Positions 49,177 through 59,261 of a DNA stretch of 64,000 bases are shown here, piece after piece. This stretch comes from Pinus tabuliformis (taxonomy: Eukaryota; Streptophyta; Pinopsida; Pinales; Pinaceae): contig CM062813.1 of NCBI GenBank assembly GCA_031772625.1, positions 696,952,420-697,016,419 of the forward strand, in the 5' to 3' direction. The notes beneath the pieces were generated by a model. The model ran no database searches. It was not told the DNA's origin and worked only from the letters and a program-made list of their open reading frames with translations. Numbering within the stretch: the stretch's first letter is position 1; each line of letters starts with the position of its first letter. The position numbers and the translations under genes are program-made.

Positions 49177-49999
49177 CTATTTGCGTTTTTTCTCTGAGTT
49201 AATTTTTTCTGTTCTGCACTTTTTGCATTCGTTTTTCTTATCTGATCTATTGTTTTGCAGGTGTTTGTCATATGGCAGGTCACTATCTCTTTCTTGGTCG
49301 TTTCTGAGGTTATATGCTGCACTTTTATGGAGAGCATCATTAAATGAAGTCGTGCTGAGAACTGATTTTCCATCTCCAACCACTTCTTGCTCAACTTCTT
49401 TCCACATTGTGGATGCAACCTCCAATGTTTTATCAGGGGTCTTAGCACCTGCACAATTCTCCACAACTATCAATTGATCATCTGCACTATTATCTTTAAT
49501 ATCTCTGTCCATTCCAATATCACCAGCCAACTTACCATCTTCAAAAGTACAGGTTTTCACATGTGTTTGAACTTGTTCCTCATCATCATCTTTACTCATC
49601 TTGGATGCATTTAGTCCATCTTCTGTGCTCTTTCCTGAAACACAAACCATTTCTGTTGGTGCATCAGAAACCATCTCTTTGACCACTTCACCCAATTTCC
49701 GAACTGGATCAGAGCTATTTTCTGTACAGTGTTCCACCTCTTGATTGGAGGGTAGACCTTTCCTCTTTCCAGCAATTTTTTTTTTGTTCAGAGGGCGTGC
49801 GTGGACAAACAGGACCCTTGCCAGTGCCATCTAGAGAAGAGTTTAAATCCTCTGAATCCTCACTAGATGGGTGCTCTAAACACTTAGGGGGATCAGCCAT
49901 GTATTTCTGAGCAAGAGACCTTCCAATTTTCTGAATCTTATTCAACAAGTCATTGCTGGAAACATCTGGATTTTCCCTGGCAACAGTAAGGTCCTTCAC
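49177..49999 (-). pseudogene. Captured fragment of an unidentified acidic gene
   Basis: The frame starts MKDLTVARENPDVSSNDLLN then KIQKIGRSLAQKYM (49999) and shifts at a run of ten T (49776-49785, ten A in the sense strand). It continues as IAGKRKGLPSNQEVEHCTEN then SSDPVRKLGEVVKEM to about 49180. Its composition is Ser/Asp/Glu/Lys-rich, like a disordered nuclear or signalling protein. It is unlike retroelement gag and is not recognised. It lies 5' of the PTEN piece within E; it may be part of the same transcript or another captured gene. Confidence 0.6.
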
Positions 50000-50905
50000 T
50001 TCCTTTATGCAAATGGTGCTTCCATCATTAGTAAGTTCAATTCTCTGCTTCTAATTGATAAGGTAGCTATCCAAAGGTGAAATCAACTCAGAAATATGCC
50101 ACTAAATGATGAATGCCTCCTACAGGAATCAACAGGTCAAAGCTTGAACAGGGAGGCATATTTTTTTTTTTATTATTGAAGCCACAGTGAAAACTAAGAA
50201 TGGAGATAGCCCTAGATTGTTTTTCTCTCTCTTTTTTTTTTCTCTTCTCTGAAATTGTAAAATTTTTATAAAAAGGATTAATGATTTTCAATTTCAGGCA
50301 GCAAATACTTCAAGAAAAACATGTTAAAAACAAGACTTTGACTAAGGTCCTAGGCTGGTTTTTCATCGATCTGAGCTGGGTGACTAGGATAGGATCCATG
50401 TTGGGACAATTCTGGAGATGCCCATGTGGTCGGTTTTTTTATTAGATTCCTGTAACTTGTTAACCCTTGAAACAACTGCGGGATTGTCAGATAGCTGCGG
50501 GATCAGGGCAGTTTCTGCAACTAAGTTGCAAAACCTTATTTGAATAAGATACAGTGTTTTGAAGACCACTACAAAGCATAACCAGACAATTTTGGACAAT
50601 TTGAATCTATCAAAGCACTTGAGTTTTATCTTTTTTTTTTTTTCATTTTTTTTTTTTTTATTGAATCAATTGAAGTGATGAAGTTTATTTTGTCTCCTAT
50701 TTTTTTTTTTTTAACAATTCTTTTTCTGATCCTCCAGATCACACAGAGTGCAGGAGGAGAGCATACTCAAGAATTATTGTTTTGTTTTTTTTACTTAACA
50801 ATCCTTTTTCTGATCCTCCAGATCACACAAAGTGCAAGAGGAGAGCATACTCAAGGATTATTAATTTTTTTCCAGATGTAAGAAATAAGGTCTCCTAATT
50901 ACACT
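50000..50905 (-). other. Leader region of E
   Basis: AT-rich with several poly(T) runs. A unit of 84 bp, ctttttctgatcctccagat plus following bases, is repeated twice (50713-50796 and 50797-50875). No coding signal is seen. Confidence 0.7.
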
Positions 50906-50923
50906 TCCCCGGCAACGGCGCCA
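50906..50923 (-). other. Primer-binding site of E (tRNA-Asp)
   Basis: In the minus sense, TGGCGCCGTTGCCGGGGA lies three bases from the LTR end. It is complementary to the 3' end of plant tRNA-Asp(GUC), a primer used by several plant Ty3-type lineages. Confidence 0.92.
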
Positions 50924-50926
50924 AAA

Positions 50927-52701
50927 TGTTTAGTCAATTTAACGTCTTTAAATTGCTCTACATAAATTATCAATCCGGGTATCGTAAACTGATGAAGTGT
51001 GGTGCACTATATGTGCTTAGTTAACCTTTCTCTTACTTCGTTGTTTTATAGTTTATGTTCAACTCTTCCTAAAACTCTGCTTCAAACACATGTGTTGTGT
51101 AAAGCACGATTAAGAAGTAGTCAGAAATAAGTCCAAAAAGTAGTCAAGCTCTAAGGTGACAAGTAAGAAAAACCACTTTAAATACCAGTTATAATGTTCA
51201 ACTCTTCCTAAAACTCTGCTTCAAACACATGTGCTGTGTAAAGCACGATAAGGAAGTAGTTAGAAATAAGTCTCGAAAGTAATCAAACTTTAAACTTGCA
51301 AAGAAAGAGCTTGAAAGAAATAACTTGAAATGAAACTGAAAGCAAAGAACTTGAAATGACTTGAAAGTAAATGACCACTTCCAATGGCACTAGACACCAT
51401 TCATGCTGCTGCAAATAAAAGAAAATAAAGTCACTTTTAAAACCAAAGATAATGATTATCTCTCCCTAATTCTCTACTTCTGCCATATGTACTATGCAAA
51501 GTATGATTAGGAAGTAGCTCAAGTTGAATTAGAAAAGTGATTAAAAATGAGAAAAATCTACTTTAAAGACTAGTGATAACGTTTTGCTCTTTCTAACTCT
51601 CTACTTCAGCCATATGTACTATGCAAAGTATGATTAGAAAGTAGTGAAAGATTAGTCTAAAAAGCACTCAAAGCCAACTGCAAGTTAGTGGTATTCTGAT
51701 CCTTAAAAGATAACAGTTCATGATAAAAGATCATTCATGTGTTAGCAGAACTTTGAGAAATAAGACTAAAAATCAGCTATAAAAACAAAGGCAGCAGCTT
51801 GAACCTGTCAACTTCAAATACCATTAGTTTGTAAAGCAAATACATAAACATAAAAACAAATCCCTGGAGAAAATAAAATGCAATAATTCAAACTGTACAA
51901 GGCAGGGGCCCCCTTCTACCTATGAAATCAAAGCATACTTAAAATTGCATGAATGAAAATCTAATCTACCTTACATTCTACAAAGCAATATTTACAAAAT
52001 GAAATCTAATCTACTTACATCCTAATATGCTCCATGACATCTACTTCACATCTCCTTCCATGTTGAGAACATCAAAGCTTTATTCAATTTCTTCAAAAGT
52101 GCAAAGTACAAAAGCTTTCAAAAGCCATGAGACTAACAAGCTAAAAGGACTAAGAAAAGACTAAAGGAAAGACTAAAGAGAGACTAAAAAGAGACTAACT
52201 AATGAAGGAGAGAGATCTCCTATTTATACAAAAAGATGAGAGCCATCTCATTAATGATAATCCATGAATATCTCCCTCTACCTCTAGAGTCCTAATCAAA
52301 ATAGGAACTAATAAGACACATGTCTTTTAGAGTTACAATACAATTAGGAGATGTGACACATATCCTCATGATCCCATGATTATTTTCAACCAAATTCGAA
52401 TTTGGCCTTAGAGTTCCACATAAGGGTCTTCTAGAAGCCTCCTTTCAACCTACACATGTCAACAAACTCAACCCATTTGTTAGGTATAAGCATATGCACA
52501 TTATTTTCTAATGTTTAACCACAAATTCACTTAAAAGGCTTAGAAATAATAAATATTGGAAAAACGTAAAGGTAGCCCAATGATAATGAAAGTGGGATGA
52601 ATGTGGTGACATAGTAGTGAAATGGAGGTGAAATGGAGGTGATATAATGGACATAATAGTGAAAGTGTAATGGAAATGAATGACATTTTCAAGACTCAAC
52701 A
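50927..52701 (-). repeat. 5' LTR of E
   Basis: 1775 bp, the same length as the 3' LTR and nearly identical to it. It is followed by the TGCGT duplication at 52702-52706. Confidence 0.97.
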
Positions 52702-54096
52702 TGCGTCGCGCCATGTGGCGCTTGTTTTTGCTAGAGGCCTCAAAATCTCAAAAAATCAACATTTTTGGATTTGGCATGCAAAATTACACTTGTCTACCTA
52801 TGGCCAATAAATTTGGGCAGGTTTTGAGCCCTCAAAAAGGTCAAAAACACTCAAAAAATGACCTCACTGCCCCTATTTTGACACACAGGAAGCAGTGTTG
52901 GGAAAATGGACTTTTGGAGGGGCAAATGGAGGCAAAATTGAAAAATTCCACTTGGGTTGGAAAGTAGACAGGTAGACCTTTCCAGAAAGCACACATGGAG
53001 CTCATTTGTACATCGGGAAGGCTTCCAAAAGTGGGTCCAAATAGGCGCTACGCATAGAGAATCAGGTGCGGCGCATAGAGGAAAAATTGCCAGTTTGACC
53101 AAGTTTTGCTCTGTTTTTCGCCCAGCTTTGCCCAGTTTGACTTTTTGACTTTCATAATGGAAAATTTGTGATGTAATTTGATGTATATTGATGGATCATG
53201 ATGTAAATATGTTGGATTTTCACTTGTAGAGATAGATTCATCAATTTAAAGGTTGTTTGAAACTGAATGAATCAGTTCCCTTGTTTCTAGAGGCATGCTG
53301 TTATGTTGCCTATTTTCTAGTTCTCAGTTTAGAATCAGTTGGATCAGCTCCTAAACATGTGAGCTCGACCCCTAGAGGCAAGGAGGAGCTATGTTTGTCT
53401 ATATTATGTTGTTTTTAAGTCATTAGCATGGTTGGACTCTTGAGAAAGCCTTGAGCTTCATTGTACATTCAATTTTAGTATTTTGGCTAAGGAATTGAGA
53501 CTAGGATTTGTAGCACTCTTTGGGATTCATGTGGAAATTTGTATTGGTACAGTGCTTCTCTTTGTAATTGTGAATTTTGTTATGTATGCCATCATATATC
53601 TTATTTCTTCTGAACTAAGCGAACAAGAGTGTAAGTAGAATTCATTGAAAGTGCAATGCTCTACTTGAGGTTTGCTTTAGTTGTTTGATGTTTTTAGCTG
53701 TCTGAGGAGGATTCATGATTGCCCTTGCCATCTTCAACACCTCACCTGTCTTTTCACTCCATCTCAATAAAATTTAAGTGCCAAATTGATTTCCTACCTT
53801 GCCCCATCGAGATCTCTGCAGAACTGAGCCTCAATCCCCGCACCCCAAAATCTGCCTTTCCCTTGATTCCAACAAAACCCCCAAAAACTCAAATCAAATC
53901 CTTGTATTTCATATCTAGCCTAAAATTAGTTTTATTTCAGTCATCTCAAGCTCATTGATTATCTTTTGCTGAGATTGACCCGGAGAGAGCCCTCTACTGT
54001 CCTTGTAGGGCTAGCTACGAGGCTGAGCGTGGTTTGATGTTGGCCATGGATCCTACCTTTTCAGCCTGAGGTAAATCTAGGCTCTAACATAGATAT

Positions 54097-55049
54097 CGCA
54101 TAAAATCACTCAAAGAGCAGTTTTAATGCAGAGAAGGCAGAGTCCAGATAAAAAAGAGGTAGAGCTCGAGAGACAGAGAAACTCAGAGAGAGTGGAACAA
54201 GAGGCTCGCTAGGCTAATTAGAGCCTTCTAAAGCCAATGGAATAATCCAGAGAAGCTGAAGAAGTAATCTTCATGGAGAATTTCATCCAGGAATATTGAT
54301 TTGGAGCTCAAAAGCCACCAGAGGTTGGAGGCAGTTGTAAGAGCTACCAGTACTCATTCCCAGTGATCCAATAGTCAATTCTAACTGTAAAGGACCTTTT
54401 GAATCCATTGCAGGGATTTGCATAAGAATTTTGGGAATTCTATGGGCCAAGAAGCTACAGGGAAGTTTCAGACAAAAAATTATCAAATGATCAGTCTATT
54501 GTAGGTGTCTAATATGTGCTAGAGACGGAAGAAGAAGTTCCAGAGACAATTGAAGAATTCTGAGGGACATAGTGCCATCAAGAAGCTCAAGACAGCCTAG
54601 AGCATTGATTGAAGGAATCAAGTAAAAGGAAGCTTAGACCTATTTTCAGAGTGAGGACAGTCAGGGATATAGATGGTATTCTAAGCCCACTGGTTCAATT
54701 CAATGACCTTTGGAGTTAAGTGTGGAACTTGTAAAAGAAGCTTTACCATAATCCCAAAGACCCAAGTCAAGTTGACAAGAGCTTAAGGAGACGTAGCCCA
54801 TGATATTAGGGTGAACTCCTAGATTAAAGTTGTTGTTATGTGTGGTTGTTTATTTGTTGCATTTACTGTTATATGTGTTTAATATCATCATGAACAAATA
54901 AGCACTTAAATAGTTAAAACAAAGACATACACTTGTTTCAAGTACTTAATTCCGTAATTGTCAACATAAGCTAGATCATATATTTGTTAAGCTTTGGAGT
55001 GGGAGGTTCTTGTAAGTATAACAAGATGTTAAACCCTCATTTCAGATTA
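54097..55049 (+). repeat. 5' LTR of C, second part
   Basis: Resumes the LTR interrupted at 41302 and matches 58307-59256, ending TTTCAGATTA where the 3' LTR ends TTTCATATCA. The minus-strand ORFs at 54283 and 58498 are repeat shadows. Confidence 0.9.
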
Positions 55050-55065
55050 GGTGGTACAAGATCTA

Positions 55066-55200
55066 GCTGCTTGATTGACAGAGCATGATTGCTTGATTGA
55101 CAGAGGATAGTTGCTTGAATGACAAAGAAATAGGATGCTTGATTGACAGAGCATAGCTGCTTGATAGATAGAGCAATAGATTGCTTGTTTGACTTGACAG
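55066..55200. repeat. Short tandem motif at the start of C internal region
   Basis: About six imperfect units of tgcttgattgacagagcata, 20 to 28 bp apart, just after the primer site. Non-coding leader. Confidence 0.8.
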
Positions 55201-55439
55201 GTATTTAAACAGTACAAAGGATTTGACTGTTTGTAAACTGACTATTGTTTGAGTTTGCAAAAGGGAAAGCTATTGATAGCTAAGTCCAGGAGAGGACAAG
55301 AAGGAAGAAGGGTTGAAGGCATTCTCCTTACCCCAAGGACCTCAAGGCAATCCTTGAAACACAAGAAGGTTTGTTTGCAAAAGGCTGCTTGAATAAGCTC
55401 TTTGTGAATTTTTTTGAAGTTCTTTTGTTCATTTCTATA

Positions 55440-56640
55440 ATGACAACTTCTACAAGTGATTTCTCCTCCTTCACAAGATTCTTCGATGAAGACCTGAAGC
55501 AAGACTTGTTCATCATGATGGATATGGTAAAAGAAATGTATGAGGATGAAAGGAAGAGCACCAAACTTCGAGAGAAATTGAATTCCATGAAGGAAGAGAA
55601 GCAGTTGCTTTCTGAAAAATTGCAGGAAATGGAGAGATGACTTCATATTCCAAATATGAACCTAGAAAGGATGCATGAGATGGAGAAATAGCTCCTTGTT
55701 GCCAAAGAAGCCTTAGTCAAGTATCAGCTTGAAGAAGAGGTAAACAATCCTAGTTTGTCTTCAATTCCCTATAAGAATGTTTATGTTGGTTCTTTTGAAA
55801 AACATACAAGAGGCATAGGGTCCAAGTTGATGTCAAAAATGGGCTCTGAAGGAAAAGGATTGGGCAAACATGCACAGGGCATTGTTGAGCCAATAATGGT
55901 TGAGGAAAGGCCTAAGTATTTAGGTCTTGGCTATGGACAATCTTATGGAGAAAGTTCCAAAGCAGCCATGAAGGCAATTGAAACAGTTCCTAGAAGGAGT
56001 TTCATTTAAGGTCTTCAACCTCAAGTTTGTAAATATTGTATTCTTGGGGAATGCAATAGGTTGAAACATACTTTGCAAGAAGGTGTTCATAAGCATGCAT
56101 TTGAACAAGAGAGTTGTGAAAGCTCTGAAAGCATTGAAGAGATTGATGGTGTTCCAAAGGGAGCCACTTCTTCATTCGTTTCACTTCCTCATAAAGGTAA
56201 CAAAGGTGAAAGAGAAAGGTAAAAATATGGTTTCAATCATATTTATTTTGATTATGTAAAGCATGATAAATTTCCACATAAGCATTGGAAAAAAATAGCA
56301 TGTTCCTTTTGTGGCTTGGATAACCATAGTGTTTCTAGATGTTGGAAGAGAATGGCCACATATAGGAAACTTTTGAAGAAAAGGAGGCAAGAAGCCAAAG
56401 GTCCATTGGACAAGGCAAATCATGCTGACAAGAAGATGCACATGTGTTGCACTTACTGCCATAAGCAAGGACATATTGCTACAAAGTGTTGGACTCTGAA
56501 TCCAACAATGCTTCCATGAAATTTGAAGAAGGTGGGAAGAGAAAATGGCAAGAATGGAAAGGAAGTTTCCATAATTGATGTGTTGCAGGATGATTCACAT
56601 GTTGATGTCAATGTGTAGACAAAGGAAGCACCTTTGATGT
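55440..56640 (+). pseudogene. Gag-like ORF of C: coiled coil, G-patch, two CCHC
   Basis: One frame persists for about 400 codons. A start MTTSTSDFSSFTRFFDEDLK leads into a coiled coil (KLREKLNSMKEEKQLLSEKL). A G-patch follows at about 55790-55900: TRGIGSKLMSKMG, GKGLGKHAQGIVEP; it has one residue fewer than usual after MG. Two zinc knuckles follow, CSFCGLDNHSVSRC near 56310 and CTYCHKQGHIATKC near 56455. Six in-frame stops (55638, 55690, 56007, 56219, 56517, 56617 region) but no frameshift interrupt it. The knuckles suggest RNA binding as in gag; a G-patch is unusual in a plant retroelement protein. The ATG at 55440 fits; an upstream in-frame ATG is at 55371. Confidence 0.8.
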
Positions 56641-57588
56641 GGATTGTTAAGAAATGGTTAGAGTTATTATCCAATTACGGTTGCATGTCTTTTGATTTGA
56701 TGCATTTCTTTGCTAATGGAATGCAAGTTGCAGGGTTTTACCAAAAAGGTGAATGGAAAAATTTGAGTATGAGACTCGCTTTATTGCAATAAAATTATAT
56801 TCATTTCAGCTTTATAAGTACATGTACATATGATTGAGGATCTTGTACTATTGATAGTGCTTAAGAGAAAGTTGAAGAATGGAATACATACATGAGAATA
56901 GTGTGTATTAAAACAGGGATGTTGATGATTTCCTTGTATTTGAACATGTATGTGTAATTGACTTAATGGTTGATTGCATTGTTAAAACATGCATGTAATG
57001 TCATATTGACTTGGAAAAAGTTGATTCGGTCTCCAAGATTGAAAAAGGAGATAATTATGAAGTGTTTCACAAGAGGTGGAATTCTTTCCACTTTGAAAAA
57101 GAATAATTAAGTTCTTTTTGTACATGCTTGACTTGAAGAGTCAGTAGTTTGAAAAGACATGTTTTTTGTTGGCTTTTTATTCAGTCGATCATTTGTATAC
57201 AAGATGTAAAGACATGATGATGGTTCACATGATGTGAAATTTGTTTCTTTTGATGAAGCAAGGGTTTATACCATCAAGTTGTTTTCTTGTATTATGTTTT
57301 TTTTGGCAAGATGTCAGAAGAACGTTCGTTTGAGCCACCTTGGATCAATGATCAAGGAAGCGATGTTCAACTACCTTCTGTAAACTTTTTAACATAAATT
57401 TTGAAGGAAAACCATTCTTAACAGGAGGACAAGCGCATTCAGAAAGGAAAGTGTTGACTACCTTCGATTTTTGGTTCATAGGCACTATTCATACAAGGCA
57501 AGTGTATGGAGGCTGAAAGAAGAGGGTGTGGTACTCTCATCTATTGTACAGATCAGTATATCAGTCTTTTTGGGTCCAAAAGATTCTC
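56641..57588 (+). other. 3' internal region of C
   Basis: The gag-like frame continues a little further (WIVKKWLELLSNYGCMSFDL) and then becomes non-coding. No protease, reverse transcriptase or integrase motif is present. Confidence 0.6.
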
Positions 57589-57600
57589 AATGGGGAGGAG
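57589..57600 (+). other. Polypurine tract of C
   Basis: AATGGGGAGGAG directly precedes the 3' LTR start TGATCAAATATTG, fixing the plus orientation of C. Confidence 0.9.
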
Positions 57601-59256
57601 TGATCAAATATTGATCAAGGACCTCAATCGCAGTTAAGGATAAAGGTTGCAGACAATGTTGCAAACAAGGTAAACGGTTGCAATTCACATGACCACCACA
57701 TAAAAGGTTAACATTGGCTTTAAGCGATAAAACCTTTATTAAGCTTCCTCTACGTAAATTAGCATTAAAAATGTTAGTATTAGATTTAAAGCACTAAACC
57801 TTTATTAAGCACCTTTTTCTTAAAATACGAATTAAGCACGTGGGTGGTCTTGGAAAGACAATAAATGTTTTCTTGCATGGGAAAAAGGCTGGAAGCGGTA
57901 TTCTACCAAAAGCACGCGATTCCACTCAGCAGGCGACAAGTAGCAGGGAAAAACTGCTTTTCTCGCACGCCCTCGATTTGATATCGGTCGTGTAGAAATA
58001 TACGCGAGATTGTGCGATGTTTGTTGGATTGAGCGGGGTCACGTCAGCGGTGGAGATCGTACGGGCAAGTTGGCCAGCGGACGCCGCGATATCCGTTGGA
58101 TGGACTGGATAGATCGGCGGTTAAGAGTTAACCCAATCGAAATCTCTATGGAGGATTATCCCTAACCGCCGGGATTATACCGCACATATGTGCGCCCAAC
58201 AGTTACGCTAACGGCTACCTCAGACGGTCAGCCTGGCAGAGTGGCTAAAGTTTAGTGGATATGCTAAGTTTAGTTGGATTTAGGTTTAGTTTCCAATATT
58301 GGTGGAGATATCGCATAAAAGCACTCAAAGAGAAATTTTAATGCAGAGAAGGCAGAGTCCAGAGAAAACAGAGGCAGAGCCCGAGAAACAAAGAAGCTCA
58401 GAAAGAGTGGAACAAGAGGCTCTCTAGGCTAATTAGAGCCTTTTGAAGCCAATGGAATAATCCAGAGAAGCTGATGAAGTCATCTTCATGGAGAATTTCA
58501 TCCAGGAAGATTGATTTGGAGCTTAGAAGCCACCAGAGGTTGGAGGCAGTTGTAAGAGCTACCATTACTCATTCTCAGTGATCCAATAGTCAATTCTAAC
58601 TGTAAAGGACCTTTTGAATCCATTACAGGGATTAGCAAAAGCATTTGGGGACTTCTAAGGGACAAGAAGCTACAGGGAAGTTTCAGACAACAAATGATCA
58701 GTCTGTTGTAGGTGTCTAATATGTGCTGGAGACAAAAGAAGAAGTTCCAGAGACAGTTGAAGAATTCTGAAGGAGTTAGTGCCATCAAGAAGCTCAAGAT
58801 AGCTTAGAGCACTGACTGAAGGAATCGAGTCCAAGGAAGCCTAGATCTATTTGCAGAGTGAGGACAACTAGGGATATAGATGGTATTCTAAGCCCATTGG
58901 TTCAGTTCAGTAACCTTTGGAGTTAAGTGTGGAACTTGTAAAAGAAGTTTTACCATAATCCCAAAGAGACAAGTCAAGTTGACAAGAGCTCAAGGAGACG
59001 TAGCCCATGATATTAGGGTGAAATCCTGGATTAAATTTGTTGTTATTTGTGGATGTTTATTTGCTGCATTTACTGTTATATGTGTTTAATATTAGCATGA
59101 ACAAATAAGCACTTAAACAATTAAAACAAAGACATACACCTGTTTCAAGTACTTAATTCCACAATTGTCAACATAAGCTAGATCATATATTTGTTAATCT
59201 TTGGAGTGGGAGGTTCTTGTAAGTATAACAAGATGTTAAACCCTCATTTCATATCA
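57601..59256 (+). repeat. 3' LTR of C
   Basis: 1656 bp and uninterrupted. The GC-rich module at about 57890-58150 is shared with the B LTRs in the same sense relative to transcription. Followed by the ATGAT duplication at 59257-59261. Confidence 0.92.
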
Positions 59257-59261
59257 ATGAT

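Larger units (their letters stand above)
44322..52701 (-). mobile_element. Non-autonomous LTR element E carrying host gene pieces
   Basis: Two 1775-bp LTRs (44322-46096 and 50927-52701) differ at about 11 positions by eye (0.6 percent), with a perfect 5-bp duplication TGCGT. Orientation is minus: the primer site lies at 50906-50923 and the polypurine tract at 46097-46110. The 4.83-kb internal region has no gag, protease, reverse transcriptase or integrase. It holds fragments of a plant PTEN gene and of a second, acidic gene. The 3' non-coding part (46100-47450) resembles A1, so E is probably mobilised by an A-like Ty3 element. It is the youngest insertion in the window. Confidence 0.95.
41303..54091. 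mobile_element. Inserted element D (class uncertain)
   Basis: The ends are short inverted repeats, TGTTAGAG and CTCTAACA(TA), with GATAT on both sides. Without element E it is about 4.4 kb. No pair of LTRs was found inside, so it may be an LTR element with a lost or very diverged LTR, or a DNA transposon with short ends. It carries one broken ORF (42731-44226). GC-rich phrases such as ggtgcggcgca occur on both sides of the ORF (42060-42165 and 53030-53080). 41303-42619 and 52707-54091 hold no other recognisable coding sequence. Confidence 0.6.
40599..59256 (+). mobile_element. Non-autonomous LTR element C
   Basis: The plus-strand 5' LTR (40599-41302 plus 54097-55049, 1657 bp) and 3' LTR (57601-59256, 1656 bp) bracket a 2.55-kb internal region. 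The polypurine tract AATGGGGAGGAG ends at 57600. A degenerate initiator-Met-like primer site TGGTACAAGATC starts at 55052. Its flanking duplication is ATGAT. The only coding sequence is a gag-like frame with G-patch and CCHC motifs; there is no pol. The 5' LTR is interrupted by element D. The LTRs differ by roughly 8 percent by eye, so this is an old insertion. Confidence 0.88.

Noticed and set aside
50906-50923. Possible tRNA-Asp gene
   Set aside because: Only the 3' end sequence is present, next to an LTR; it is a primer-binding site.
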